This document shows, piece by piece, positions 33,150-46,204 of a stretch of DNA of 64,000 nt. Position 1 is the first letter of the stretch. Every line of letters starts with the position of its first letter. The DNA is taken from positions 124,001-188,000 of the forward strand of contig MU394061.1 of the NCBI GenBank assembly GCA_022578605.1, read 5' to 3'. A program made the position numbers and the translations under genes. A model generated the notes under the pieces. That model did no database searches and was not told the origin of the DNA. It worked only from the letters and a program-made list of their open reading frames with translations. This DNA comes from Camillea tinctor. Its lineage: Eukaryota; Ascomycota; Sordariomycetes; Xylariales; Xylariaceae.

Positions 33150-35736
33150 TACCTGGTAGTATAGCGTAGTTTGCATAAGGAAGAGATAATAATAGTGTAC
33201 TTGCTACGCTAGAAATTGAAGATTTTGATACCCGCCAGTATACCTGATTTCTCCTGTTTTCCAAGAGTTTCTATGCTACAGAACGGAGACCAGGGGGCCG
33301 GGGGTTTGGCCGCGACTACATACTCTATAACATCATTACGAAACGGCGGTATTCCAAACATCGTGGTATTTGTATATGTGTAGTTTAGGTGTGTACATAC
33401 AAGGTAAGGTCGGTTCGGACTAGATAGAAGTGCGAAATACGACCCTGGTACATATTGTAGCCCCTGGATAATGGAGATCCATCAAGAGAAAAACGCTGTG
33501 GCCGTCGTGGTCTTTTTATCAAGTCAGCGTTCGCATATAAATCTGTACCATCTGTACCAAAATACCGCCATGCACTATGGGGCCAAAATCGGAGGCCACC
33601 ATCGAATTTTTAGGTGCGAATCGTGATCTTGACCGGAAAATGGGGATGTAAATGTAAAAGCGTGATGAGCTGTTCTCTTGTTATTTTTTTTTCCTCCCAT
33701 TCCCAAAGAAATCATTTGACACTCGGCATATGTAAGCATGAGAACAGCGACAATTTGGTGGAGAGATGGCTACATATCTTATCTTTGCAGCTGGTGATTG
33801 GTCTGACCTCCGGAGCAAAACTCGCGAAGTGGGAATACTATGACATAAACGATTAGACCAAAGTTAGGGTCTATTTTATTGACATACATAGCAACATACA
33901 TAGGTAGGTACATGGAAACATCAGCTACCAGGGTGAGGTTTAGGTAGGGTCCATATGTACCTACATAACCTACCTAGGTTATATAGTACCTACCTATACA
34001 TACATTTAGGTAGGTAGTAAACTAGCGGGTCGTGTCAAAATGCTGGTGCATGTATGCATTGTGTTTAGGTTACGTTAGGTACATACATAGATACATACTA
34101 TGTACATACATACAGACCAAGTACCCCATAAGCGCTAGATTGGCGGACGGTTACCTCCTTGGACTTGACAGTAAGAGCGAGCAACAGAGAGGGAAGGAAT
34201 AAAAAAAACAATAGGAAAGAAGGTATTCAGGGAGAGGGGAGGAGGGGGGAAAAGGGAAGGAATGAAGAGAAATGCCAAAAGCCAAAAATTACATAAGTTA
34301 GATAAATCTCCCTTACTGGTCTAACTTATCTTAACCTTCTACTAAGACATTTCCCCATGCAAATTACAATAATAGAATGCCTCTTCAATTTTCCTTTGTC
34401 CCCATCCACCAGTTCGGGTCCTTGCGCCAAAACCTGTCTCTCTCCAGTTCCAGTTCAGTGGTGCACACAGTGAAAGGACAAAAGCAGCAGAACCTAGACA
34501 CAAGGAATGACGAGCTATCATTCGCCAGCTTACACTACGATCCCACACGGAACATCGGTCACAAGTCATAAGCTTTAGGTAGACGATTTGATTTGAAGCT
34601 CGTCAACCTACTACCTAACCTAGTCCCTAGAGTCATAGTCAAAGCTTTTTTTTTTTTTCTCTTCTCGTCAGCCCCTCCGAGACAAGCCTCACATAAAGTT
34701 TCTAGTGCAAAAAGAAAGTGGACTATACTACATTATCACAAATACTTACATAGGGTACTTAGTACGCAGCTATACTACTCTTTACTACGTACACGAACCA
34801 CATGATAATCACCACATCCCACACATAACACGCGCTTTCTAATCCATTGATTCCCTTGCAACACCCGACCTTCTGCGGCTTCGAATCGAGAGGGAGAAAG
34901 ACAAACCTCCTCACTTTGTTGTTGTCGCCGTTGTTCTCCTGATCCGCCTTGCCCGCTCTCTGCCTTGCCTTACCTAGCCTGCTGTGCCTTATTCGCCCTC
35001 TGCGTCTCACCCCATTCAACGTCGCAACATCAGAGACAATCCTGCCTTGGGGGACAGGTCTTGGAAGCTTCTTTTGAACTTCTAGAGTTGATTCACTTGT
35101 TCCCTCTGTTCGCCCGGGCCAGCCAATTCTTTGAACCATCCCATCATATATATCTGCGCGCCGTCAAAGGTGCGAACCTGGAGGAAACACTAGAATCCAC
35201 CATCTCGCTCTATTCACCCGGGTTATCGCCATAGCCAGAAGCTAAACTTGTTTGCGTTCCTCGCATCCGACTATCCCTTCCCTTGCCGATCCGTTGCTCA
35301 GCCTTGCGCGACCCTCGACCGATCAATAATAGCGATCAATAGTAACGTTCTACATTTTACCTCTCGCATCCCGCATCTTGCGCTGGTGGCCTGGCCGCCT
35401 TTCCGTCTGCCTTGCGACCACAGTACCACGTCGCCCTGCCTCGCATAGTCCTATCCTCGAATATTGCGGCTATCCGTCCTACAAGTTTAGTCTCGCAACC
35501 GGTGCTGTTCGCTAGCGCGTTGACTTTTCATCGCACCTGCGTCCTCGCTGCAACAAGATCAATTAGTTTGGTCTCATCGGCAGACAGTCCCGCGAAGAAG
35601 TGTAGCAGTGTAGACATTGTTGCCGAATCGGCAATCTACGCAGCTCTAGTCGCCTCCTGACTAGGTTCGCGGATTTGGAGCCGACCAGCTGAAGAAGACT
35701 ATTCTTCTAGCAAACAAGCCCACATACCTAAAACTC
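33150..35736. other. Intergenic and long Hsf1 5' region
   Basis: Between the cwc27 stop and the Hsf1 start. About 33890-34120 is dense in ACCTACCTAGG and TACATACATA motifs. From about 34930 to 35730 the sequence becomes more GC- and C/T-rich and carries several short plus-strand open frames (34965-35234, 35248-35448, 35412-35660). These lack domains and look like upstream ORFs in a long transcribed leader rather than genes. Confidence 0.45.
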
Positions 35737-38120
35737 ATGTACCCTCAGTATCCGAACCCGATGCCCAACTCCAACCCTCGAAAACGACCAGCCCCAGGTA
35801 GCTTGCCTATACCCCAGCAGATGGCGCAGCCGTATAATTCTCCTGATCAGCTATTGCGGTGGAACGGGAACAACGCCAGCAACTTTGTCGATAACGCCTC
35901 GAACGGCGTGAATCCGTATGGAATGATGTCGCCACCCACACCAGGTCAGTATGCTCAGCCAGCGCCGGCCCCTTCCACTGCTTTGGCTAGAAGGGGGATG
36001 AACAATGCCCTTGTCGCAACGAACCGTAATTTTCCTCCTCAGCCGAGCGACCCGTGGCCTTCATTTCCCGACGACAGCTTAATTGCGAACCAACCCAACG
36101 GGACCCTAGATGAACAAGATAATATAGAGATACTAGAGGAGAAGGCACAAAGAGCGAAGAGAGATGCCCAGGCAAAACGCAAGCAGATCCCTCCCTTCGT
36201 GCAGAAACTGAATAGGTAAGACAACCGAGATCTTTTTTTATATTTATGTTTATTTTTTTTCGGGCTCCTTATGCGAAATTTTAGGCTTTATGCTGATGAT
36301 TACTTAGTTTCTTGGAAGAATCGAAGAATACGGATTTGATCCGGTGGTCAGAGAAGGGTGATTCTTTCATTGTGCTTGACGAGGATGAATTCGCTAAGAC
36401 GCTCATCCCTGAGCTTTTCAAGCATAATAATTACGCATCCTTTGTTCGTCAACTAAACATGTACGGCTTCCACAAAAAGGTTGGCCTCTCAGATAATTCT
36501 ATGAAAGCTAGCGAGCGCAAGAACAAGAGCCCAAGCGAATACTACAACCCATATTTCAAGCGCGGCCACCCTAATCTTTTATGGCTAATCAACAAGCCCA
36601 AGAGTGGTAATGCTAAGAAAGGTGGCAAGAAGCGTGGGGACGAGGCTGAAGGTGAGAGCGACGAGGAGGTTATACCGGTTGATGACCCCGTCAATCTTTC
36701 CTTCAATCAGCAAAATGTACCAAATCGGGCTCTGCCCGCACCAGAGCCTGGCCCACTCCAAAAGAAGGAACTAGCTGTCGTTCGGGACCAGATGGCGACC
36801 TTGCAGCAGCGACAGAAACAGATTAGTGACGCAATCACCAGGCTGCGCCAGGAGCACAACACGCTCTACCAGCAGGCCGTGATGTTTCAAAACATGCATG
36901 ACCGTCATGAGAACTCGATCAATGCTATCTTGAACTTCCTAGCCAACGTGTTTAGAAAGTCTCTCGAGGAACAAGGAGGCGCCCAAAATGTCAATGATTT
37001 GCTAGCCAGCATCATCCCCAACGTGCAGATGCCAACACAAGGCCAGGGCAGTGTTTTCGATCTAGGAGATTGGGTGCAGCAGCAAGAGCCTGCTAATCCT
37101 AACAAATCAAGTACGCCCAAGAGACCACAACGCCTTCTCCCCCCTATACCGGAAAACCAAAGTGCCCACCCTGCGCCCCAAACCGCACAGTCGCCTCAGT
37201 TCCAGAATTACACCAACGTCAATGGTCAGCAACCACGAGTGGCACAGGTGACCGAAGTTTTTGATACTCCGTCCGAGTCGGCCGCTACCCCGGCTTTCCT
37301 TAAACAAGAGCTCGAGTCCAACCCGCAAGAGGGTATGATGAAACTCATCCAAGACGCGAATACAAATGCCGGCAAAACCGGAAACACTCCTATTGACTTG
37401 CCGAATGTTGCGGCCCGTACACCTACGACCTTGACGAATGATCAGCGGAACCGTATGCTTAGCATCATGTCTGGTGGTCAGCAAAGCACATCCCCAACGC
37501 CGGTTCCACCAGTGACTTCACCTGTCGTTCCCATGCCCACTCCCGCAGATACAAACATAAGTGCTCCCTCCGTTCCGAGTAGCACAATGCCGGTTCCCAA
37601 CGCTAGGACGTCATTATCCCCCATACTATCTTCCCTCATGCCCCCGTCCATTCAGCGAATGTCACAGACGACCGAAGAACTCGAACAACTTCAACGGCTA
37701 CAACAAGAACAAACGCAGAAGCTGGAGGACCTCAATAGCTTACTCGGTCCCCTGAGTCCTTCTGGTCGAATACCGGGTCTGGATGATTCGAATCCATACT
37801 TCGGGGACGACATTGATATTAGCCAATATTTGGACCCAACCGCTTATAGTGCGGATGGGAACGGAAACGATTTTAGCTTTGACACCTCTGCCTTCAACGA
37901 CAACCCCAATCTAGATTGGAATGCCGACATTGTCGACTACGGCACTGGTGGGGCTAGTGTTGGTGCCGCCCCCATTAGCGGTGGCCTGGATTCGGGTCGT
38001 ATTGTGGAGACGAACACGCCGAGTCACAAGTCGCCTAGTCCTGCTGGGACCGAGGAAATCGCCCAAGGCGAGCTAGATGATAGTCCGAACCGCGCTAACA
38101 AAAGGCAGAGAAAAGGTTAA
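35737..38120 (+). CDS. hsf1: Heat-shock transcription factor Hsf1, 763 aa
   Basis: A homotrimeric nuclear activator of heat-shock genes. Two exons: 35737-36215 and 36308-38120, joined by a 92-nt intron (GTAAGA donor, TTAG acceptor) inside the DNA-binding domain. Residues 1-150 are Asn/Pro-rich and disordered. Residues 152-260 are the HSF-type winged-helix domain, with Pro-Pro-Phe-Val-Gln-Lys-Leu, the recognition helix Ser-Phe-Val-Arg-Gln-Leu-Asn-Met-Tyr-Gly-Phe-His-Lys and Tyr-Phe-Lys-Arg-Gly. Residues 310-390 give a heptad coiled coil for trimerisation. The remainder is Pro/Ser/Thr-rich with an acidic, aromatic C-terminal region (about 660-720), a likely activation domain. The alternatives Sfl1 and Skn7 are less likely because there is no response-regulator domain and the recognition region fits Hsf1. 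Confidence 0.9.
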
Positions 38121-40420
38121 TCACACTGGAAATAGATGGTATCGAGAGTAGACAAAATGCGCGAACCCAGCAGTTCTTGGTGGTCCAACGGGCAATTTCG
38201 CAGTACATCCATATATGGGTTGAGAATAGAGGGATACTTGACTTCTAAACTAGGGAGGTCATCATCATTTACATGTATTCCGGTTGAATATATCAAGGCT
38301 ACGAGCATATGGGGATTTTTAAGGGAAGTTCTTTGTATAGGGATGGTGTATGCACCCAAGTTAAGGAGAGAGAGAGAGAAGAAAAGCATTGGAGTTCAAG
38401 GGGAAAATAGGGTAGGGAACGAAGCTAGCTACAAGTTGGTTTGGCTTTTTTTTTGGGGAGGGTTGGCCTTCTCCAAACCCATGATTATGATGGACTTCCT
38501 CTTATCTCTCTCTCTAGTCTAGTATCATCACTTAGCTCAGTGTGGTGGTCTTGTGGTTTTTCTCATGTTTATTTTTTTTTCATTGATATCCCATTTGTTG
38601 AGTCTAATAGAACTAAGAGAACGAAACGAAAAAAAAATTGTTCCTTGACGATTTTTTATTTTATTTCTTGGCATATTTTTTCCTACATTGATTCATCTTT
38701 TGGCTGCAGTTTTCTCTGAGAATGTGTTTTGTGGGAGAAAATTGTGAGATGAGGGGAGGAGATAGAAATGAAAGGCGAGAGCGAGAGGAGGGGGAAGGAA
38801 GAGGAGGAAATGGGTAGAGAGTGGAGGGGAGGGGGGTTCTCACTTAGTAGAGAGAGAGAGAGAGAGAGATGAAGAGAATTTGTTAGGTATCTAGTTACGA
38901 GAATGCAGAGGGTTATGGACGAGAGACAAAATGGAAGGCAAATGATTACATGAGACTTTTTTTTGTTGCTCTTTTGAATATCGATTTTTTTTTTCCGACT
39001 TGTTCCTTTGCGGGGTTTTCTAGATTAGATTGGTTATTTTGGACCTGGGAAGTGAAATGCTGCCATATAGATGGGTTGATGAGGGCTAGGAAAGGGGGGA
39101 GGTTCTGGGACTACAACCGGGCTGAATTGATGGAGGTTAGGGATAGCTGGTAGATGCAGATATAGGTTATAAGTATATAGATTGGATTGGATTGATGGGC
39201 TTTGGGCAGGATAGGTCAGGTAATCAACTTGGTTGCCTCCATTCCCGGCTTTTTATCTGGTGTTGATGTAAAGTTCGAATACTCTTTAACTCCCATGTTT
39301 TTTTTTTTCGCTTCTTTGAATTCTATTTTTCTCGTCTGGTCTTGAGGTTTCCATGGCTTGGTGATTTGTATATTGTGGCTGATCATGAGTAGGCAGGCTA
39401 TATACTAATTAATATGTAGGTACTAACCTATATCGAGAGACAATATCAATATATGGTGGGGCTAGGCTGCTTTATTGTAACCAGCCGAAGTCTGTACTCG
39501 CTGCCTTCTCGTGTACGGATGAGGACTATTGCAAGTTGACCTTGTACGCTAGGACAAACTGTGTTGTACACGATATAGTACAGACATGATGTTATGCATG
39601 CAATATATGTCAGGCGTATTTGTTGAAATATTTGATAATAAGCATACAAGTTATCTATATTGTCCACCGACTTTAATAAACATCATATAGTTATACATAT
39701 AGCAATACCCCTACTTATGGATTGATAATATATAAGCTTACCACTGATGAGCAATGGATTCGCCTAGGCTAAAATCCGGCTTATCATCATTTGAAGATAT
39801 GTATGTGGAGTTCCATGCACGTAAATAAGGACAAATAGAGCGCCTTTGCTTGAAATGTATTTAAGTAGCCGCTGGAATGGAGGGCGAGGGGAAGAAATTA
39901 ATTACTCAGCCCTTAAATCAAGTAGGTTACGCATGAACAGGTCCCCTAACCTATAGGTAGGTATGTAGTACAGTTATAGTGTATAATATATATGAGCACA
40001 GCCACAAAGCCATGGGATTTGACAGCCAATCCATCGATCAGCACAGGGTTCATCTCAGAACCAGTAGGGATCTTGGGCGATCGTCCTGCGTTTCATCTGT
40101 GGCGCTTAAAGCAAAAACAATGCCAAGGCTGGGGGTCAACGTCATTCTTGTGTTTCCCATAACCATTACCATTACCCGCCTCCCCCCTGCCAGCCCATCT
40201 TCATCCACTAATATACAAGGTACCTACCTACTGTCTTCCTTATTATAACTTGTGCTTCTTTTTTTTCTTCTTCTTCTTTTACATGAAACTTTTCTTTGTT
40301 CTTTATTTACTTCTTCTCTGTCTTTTCGACTTTGAAGTGAGTAACACCTCCTTTTTCACGTCGTATTTCTATTTACTTATTTTATCTATTTTTATTCTCC
40401 ATATTTAGTCAGGTTGGAAT
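38121..40420. other. Intergenic, 2.3 kb, no gene seen
   Basis: This follows the Hsf1 stop. It has purine-rich stretches (38750-38870), many poly-T runs and an AG microsatellite at 38849-38869. From 39400 on it is AT-rich. C/T-rich DNA just before 40421 is typical of the leader of a fungal gene and should hold the promoter of the membrane-protein gene. Confidence 0.4.
38849..38869. repeat. (AG)n microsatellite
   Basis: About 21 nt of AG dinucleotides inside a longer purine-rich region downstream of Hsf1. Confidence 0.85.
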
Positions 40421-41516
40421 ATGGCGATAAATTGCACAGATGCGCCAGGCTCTGTCCCTAGCGACGCTGGCGTTGCGGGCATCGGTGTAAGTCTGGTTCA
40501 CGATCCCTGCCCACACAAACCACCCAACCCCCATTTCTATCACTAATGCAGGTACACGATAGCACTAATGGCTAACCTATCCACTTCCTCACCCTCCCCT
40601 TCTTTAGGTCCTCCTCTCCTTCATCGTCACCGCTGCCATCGCCCTGATCATCAGTGTGTCGCTGATCTTCCAGGAGGCCCGAGGCCGTTCTAAGCCCTCG
40701 GTCCTCAGGCGCAAGCTCCTGAATTCCTATTCTGACCAACAGATCCTCACCGGAATCGGCCTCCAGAGCGTGGGGCTCGGCAAGATAGATTCCATGGTGC
40801 CGTATCACTTCTTCATAATATGGATGTTGTCTCTGCTGTCTATGGCTGTCCACAATGCCACCCTGCTGGCGCTGGTACATGATTTCAGACGGGACTGGGT
40901 TCTGAGGTGGTTGAGGCAGTTCCTTATGTTTGTCAACCTGGTCCTGTCTTGCATCTATGGCGTCTTTATTCTCGAGGCTGTCAACAACGGCATCAACGAC
41001 TCGACCTTGCCCATCTCCTGCGTGTGGCAGAGCGACACCCCCCAGCACGATAAACCGTCGAACACTGCGGTTTCGTTCTTTGGTACCATCGCCGTCATAG
41101 CCGGCAACGGTGCTATCTTTCTGCTGGCCACTTGGTATCTCCACAGCCGGACCCAACGCTTCTACAAGATCATCCAGGTCGTAGGCCTGCTGCTTATGAT
41201 CGCGAGCAGCATTGGCGCCACCATTCGTGTGTGCCTGATGGCCGACGCCTTTGTTGGGAACCCCCCTATCCAGCTCAGCGACAAAGGGGAAGAGCAGTGG
41301 AGTTTCGGGCAGTTATTGTCAGTTGGCATGCTCTTGCTGCCTCTCGTTTCTATCGTCGAGATTTTGCGCGGCGAGATCAAATGCGCGCCCCCCGTCGCTG
41401 ACGAAGGCAAGGAGCGTCTCTTGGACGACAACGAGCTCCAGTCGGGCGTTCAGAGGCCGCCTTCATTTCAGCCAAACCCATTCTTCGGATCACAGACGAA
41501 TTTGTTTAAGAAGTAA
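40421..41516 (+). CDS. Multi-span integral membrane protein, 324 aa (function unknown)
   Basis: Two exons, 40421-40486 and 40608-41516, are joined in phase 0 by a 121-nt intron (GTAAGT donor, TTTAG acceptor). The short first exon gives a soluble N-terminus with an Asn-Cys-Thr glycosylation site. About six hydrophobic segments follow, beginning with Val-Leu-Leu-Ser-Phe-Ile-Val (residue 23 on), and the C-terminal tail (about 60 residues) is hydrophilic. The first loop has a basic Arg-Gly-Arg-Ser-Lys cluster. The pattern resembles fungal-specific integral membrane proteins sometimes annotated as receptor-like, but I do not recognise a defined family. It is convergent with the ABC transporter gene, whose stop lies 346 nt away. 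Confidence 0.75.
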
Positions 41517-41862
41517 CGGTATAATGAATGGAATCTACTATTTCATGATGGTATGATTCGAGTGGGAATATTGTGTGGCCAAAAAAAAAGAGGATTATAT
41601 GTGATTTTCATCTAGAGCAGTTATTAAGATACCCCCTGATTTTTCTCAATTGCGAATACGCTGCAACGGACTACAGTTCACACCATCCGTGACACCCTCA
41701 GTTCCGAGGTATTAAGGTCGTCTATTTTCTGGTATTTTATTAAACAATAAATTATGAAGAGAGACGATTGAAGTCTATCCCCGCGGCGGAGTAGAGAGCC
41801 TGCATCGTTTTAAGTCTAAAACCCTGTGTATATCCCGATCTATATCCCAATGCCCTACGGGC
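41517..41862. other. Convergent intergenic region
   Basis: Only the shared 3' flanks of the membrane-protein gene and the ABC transporter gene. It is AT-rich with no open frame of interest; polyadenylation signals of both genes would be here. Confidence 0.5.
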
Positions 41863-44800
41863 TCAGTTATCCAGACTCTGAGCCTCGCACATCTTCTTGT
41901 ATATATTCCCCATAGCCAAAAGCTCCTCGTGAGTCCCAGCCTCCACGATCCGACCCTCCTGGAAAACATAAATCCGGCCCGCGTCCTTGATCGTGCTCAG
42001 CCGATGCGCGACCGCGACCGTGATCCGTGCCCTCGACGCCGCCGCGGCCGCCAGGGCCTTCTGCACCAGCCGCTCGGACTCGCTGTCTAGCGCCGACGTG
42101 GCCTCGTCGAGGAGCAGCACGTTCGGGTCGCGGATCAGCGCCCGCGCGATGGCGATGCGCTGCCGCTGCCCGCCCGAGAGCTGCGACCCGCTCGTCCCGC
42201 ACGGCGTGCCCGCGCCCTCGGGCAGGGACATGACGAAGTCCCACGCGTTAGCAGCGCGGAGCGCGGCCTCGACCTTAGCCTCCAGATCTGCGGCAGGCAG
42301 CCCCTCATCCTCGAGACCGAGGAGCACGTTGTCCCGGATGCTGCCCGGGTACAGCGTGGGCTCCTGCTGCACGAGCGCGAGCTTGCTGCGGTACGCGATG
42401 GGGTTCAGCGCCGTTAGAGACTCCGAGTCCACCCTTATGGTCCCCGAGGTCGGGTCGTAGAAGCGCTCCAGCATCGCCACCATGGTGCTCTTCCCCGACC
42501 CCGAGGCGCCCACTAGCGCGACGAAGTCGCCTTGCTTGATGCAAAGGTCTACGCCCTTGAGCACGACGGTGTCGGGCCGCGTGGGGTACGAAAACTGCAC
42601 TTTGGCGAAGTCGATGGAGCTTACCCCCTCCTTGGGCGCGCGGTCGCGGTTCTCGGGCGTTTCTGCTATGCTCGGTCTTAGGGATTGGATCCAGGCGTAG
42701 TAGTTTACGGCGCTCTTCCCTTTAGTGATGCCTAGGAACGAGTTAGTATAGGGTTAGGGGATAGGGGGGAGCTGGATTTGGATTTTCAACGTACTGCTCG
42801 AATACCCAAATAGCACGCTGGTGTTCTGCCCTGCGAAGAAGACCCCGAGAAACGACACGAAGAGCTGGTAAAGATCCGCCTCGCCGTTAGTCACCAGCTT
42901 AGAACCCCACCAGAAGCCCAACGCTAGGATGAAGTACTCGATGGACTGCGTGAAGGAGAACCAGAACATCATATGCGCGAGCGGTAGACAGGATTGCTGG
43001 ATAGCGCGGTCGAGCTCGTCGGTGTACTTCCGCAAGACCGTGTTCTCGATCGCGAGACTGGAAACGGTGCGAATCGCCAGGATCGACTCCGAAGCGATGG
43101 CCGCGCTTCCAGAGAAGCGCTTCGCGTTATCGTCGTCCATCCGCGTCTCGAGCCGGATGCGCGCGTATCCCGCGAATAGAAGAGAGGGGATCCCGGCGAA
43201 CACGGCGACCAGGCCGAGCTTCCAGGACACGACGATGGCCAACACGCTGCACGCCACGATGGTGATGACGCTGATGAGGATGATGGTGATATTCATAGTC
43301 ATGAGCTCGAGAATAGACTGCGCAACCGAGTCAAGACGCCCCGTCAACGCGCCCACCATGTTCTCCGGCCGGTCGAAGAACTGTATGTCTTGCTGCAGCA
43401 TGGCTGTGAGAAGATTCCGCCGCACCTCTCGTATCATCACTTGACAACCGATGTTGGTCACGAACCCCAGCGTGAAGTAGATGAGCAGCGTCCCGATCCC
43501 CATGATGAAGAACATCAGCGCGTAGAAGCTCCCTCGCTGCAGCGTCTCCGCGGCTGATTGCTGGAATATGTTGACGAAGCCCGCCAAGAGGACGGCTTGT
43601 CCGGGATATTGCGCACCTGTTTGTAGTGGTCAGCTCGGTTTGTTCCATAATATGTATGTATTTATGAAGCCCATCGTGGTAAGGCATATATACTTACCGG
43701 CAACAACACAGACAATGAGAGAAACCGCATAATATGGCATCATGCTCGGATTCCCCCTCAGGAGGTACCACACCGCTGCCACCAATCCGAGTTGCTTAAA
43801 GTCTCCATATCCACCGCTATCGAGTGTTTCCAGATCTCTTCCAGCAGCATGTTGACCTACAATTTGATCTTCTCCTCTCGCAGACTGTGAGTCGTCGAAG
43901 CCGGTTTTCTTTTCGTCGTCCTCATCTGAGCTCGAGCGACGGTTGGGCGTAGCGACAGGTTCCTCGGTCGAGTTCAGGTTCTGAGCTTGCACCAGCGCCG
44001 CGTACGTGCCTCCCCTAGCGAGCAAGGAAGCATGTGAGCCCTGCTCTAAAATATGGCCACGGCCCATAACCACGATATTGTCTGCCGCCTTGATAGTGGC
44101 CAGCTTGTGCGCGATCACGATCGTGGTGCGGGACCGGGAGACGTTATCGAGCGCCCTCTGGACAATGCCCTCAGAGTGCGGGTCGAGCGCGCTCGTAGCC
44201 TCGTCCAGCAGGAGGACCTTGGGCTCGGAGATGATGCTGCGCGCGATGGCCACGCGCTGCTTCTGGCCGCCGGACAGGAGGCCCCCCTTCTCCCCTATCC
44301 GCGTCGCGTACCCCTCCGGAAGCCGCGCGATGAAGTCGTGCGCGAAGGCGAACTCGGCGGCGGCGCGGACCCGGCGCTCTTGTTCTGCGACGGGCGCGTG
44401 CTCCCACGGCGTGCCGACCAGCCCGTTGGCGATGTTCTCGAATACACTCCCGTTGAAGAGCACCGGCTCTTGCTGCACCAGCCGCACGTTCGTGCGCAGC
44501 CAGTTGAGGTTCAGCTTGTCGATGGGCGTCCCGTCTAGCTTGATGGCCCCGGAGCTCATCTGGTACCACCGTTCGATGAGGCCGACGATGGTGCTTTTGC
44601 CTGAGCCGCTGGGTCCCTATATAGTTGGGTATTAGAAAGCGAAATCTCTGGATTCGGAAGAGTGATTTATAGGAGCTTTTTGTGACTTACCACTAAAGCA
44701 GTCACCTTTCCAGCTGGTACGTGGAGTGAGAAGTCTTCTAAGACTTTGACGCCCGGGCGGGATGGATAACTAAAGTTCACATTTTCAATATCAATCACCC

Positions 44801-46204
44801 CCTGCGTTTCGGCTGGCTTCTCCCCCTTCTCGTCGAATGAGTTGATCTGAGACTGTCGATCGATTAGAGAGAATAACCGCGACGCGGCTGAGGCCGCTCG
44901 GTTGAAGGTGCTAATGTAAGGGGCAATGGCGGTGATGGAGAATGTTCCGACGATAACGGAGAATGATACACTACATATACCTTCGTCAGCCATTTTCGTC
45001 CGGACATGATATATTCGTCTTTATAGCAATAGCTAGGGGTACTGTACTTACGTGAATACCTTCCCTATATCATCGATCTCCCCGTTTGAGAGCATCGTAA
45101 CGCCCTGCCAGAAGGCCAAGCCAATCGCTGCATACTGAATAAAGTACTCTCCACTAAAGAGGCCCCCGTATAGAACACTCTTCTTGTTCCCTAGTTTTTG
45201 AGCGTCATCGAGGAATTCATCGTATTGTGCTACCAGCCTCTTCTGCATGCTGAATGCCTGTGTTGTCCTCGGCGTAGCTAGCAGGTTCTCGGCAAAGCTG
45301 CCAGCAGCTGCGAGTATATTGAGAATGCGAATCTCAAGCTTGGTTTCCGCAGCAGCGAACGCCCCCATGACGACAAAAAGCGTCGGCACGATCCATATCA
45401 AGATGAGTGTTAACTTCCACTGCGTAACAAATGCAATAATGAAAGCTGCACAGAACGTCGACACCGCCTGGAAATTTAGCGCAAGTTTCTCTGCGATCCC
45501 CGACTGTATCAGACTTCCGTTCGACGTCGCCTGCATAGATATAGAGCCGGCCGTGCCTTGGTCGAAGAAGGCAATTTCTTGGCTGAGAGCAGCTTTGAGG
45601 TACTGGTGTCGAATATTACGCACTATGTGGTAGGCGCAGTAGGTAGAGAGTGTGGTGTAGACGTAAGTGAGAACAAGGCGCCCGACCCCAATGTAGACGA
45701 AGCGGATACAGTATTGGCTCACATCGGCCATGAACGATTCGTTTGTAGATCTTCCCGAGACATAATCCGTCAGGATTGTAACGAACTGACCCAGAACCAA
45801 GTTAACCAGGGCTGGAGCTAACCCGGATCCAAGAGCTGCAAGGACAGCAACTGATTCCAGGACAATGTCGATCGGCCGGGCGAAACTGAAGATGCGCTGA
45901 ATTCAATGTTAGAAAGAGGCCGCTACATCTGTTTTTGATCTCTGGGCAATGTCTGCTGAGAGCGTATGGAAAGGCGGTATTCCTCAAGAACCAGTGGTTT
46001 GAGAAGAGAAATGGAAGGAGTCCTTACTAAATAAGCGCCAGCAACAGGGGCACTTTCATCTTCCTCAACCTCTATATTCTCTATAGATATATTTTCGGAC
46101 ACTGGTGGATTCGTGGTAATATTAGGAGGAGTTGCTTTAGAATTCGCGCCAGATATAGGCTCATTACTGAGAGCCGCGTTGGCCTCTTTTGTCGACGGCA
46201 TCAT
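41863..46204 (-). CDS. ABCB-type multidrug exporter, full transporter, 1303 aa
   Basis: Six exons: 46204-46028, 45896-45052, 44970-44691, 44616-43698, 43616-42795, 42731-41863; phases agree throughout. It has the duplicated layout TMD1-NBD1-TMD2-NBD2 of P-glycoprotein-like pumps of the plasma membrane, which export hydrophobic compounds using ATP. NBD1 has Walker A Gly-Pro-Ser-Gly-Ser-Gly-Lys-Ser-Thr (about 435), signature Leu-Ser-Gly-Gly-Gln-Lys-Gln-Arg (about 548) and Walker B Leu-Leu-Leu-Asp-Glu. NBD2 has Gly-Ala-Ser-Gly-Ser-Gly-Lys-Ser-Thr (about 1089) and an equally intact signature and Walker B, so both ATP sites should be catalytically complete. Residues 1-58 are acidic and soluble. 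A Ser/Asp-rich linker joins NBD1 to TMD2. The gene is divergent from a zinc-cluster regulator gene. NBD coding is GC-rich compared with the flanks. Confidence 0.92.

Noticed and set aside
40572..41156. Minus-strand 194-codon frame opposite the membrane protein
   Set aside because: It is a charged shadow frame of the membrane-protein exon. The plus frame has splice sites and transmembrane structure.
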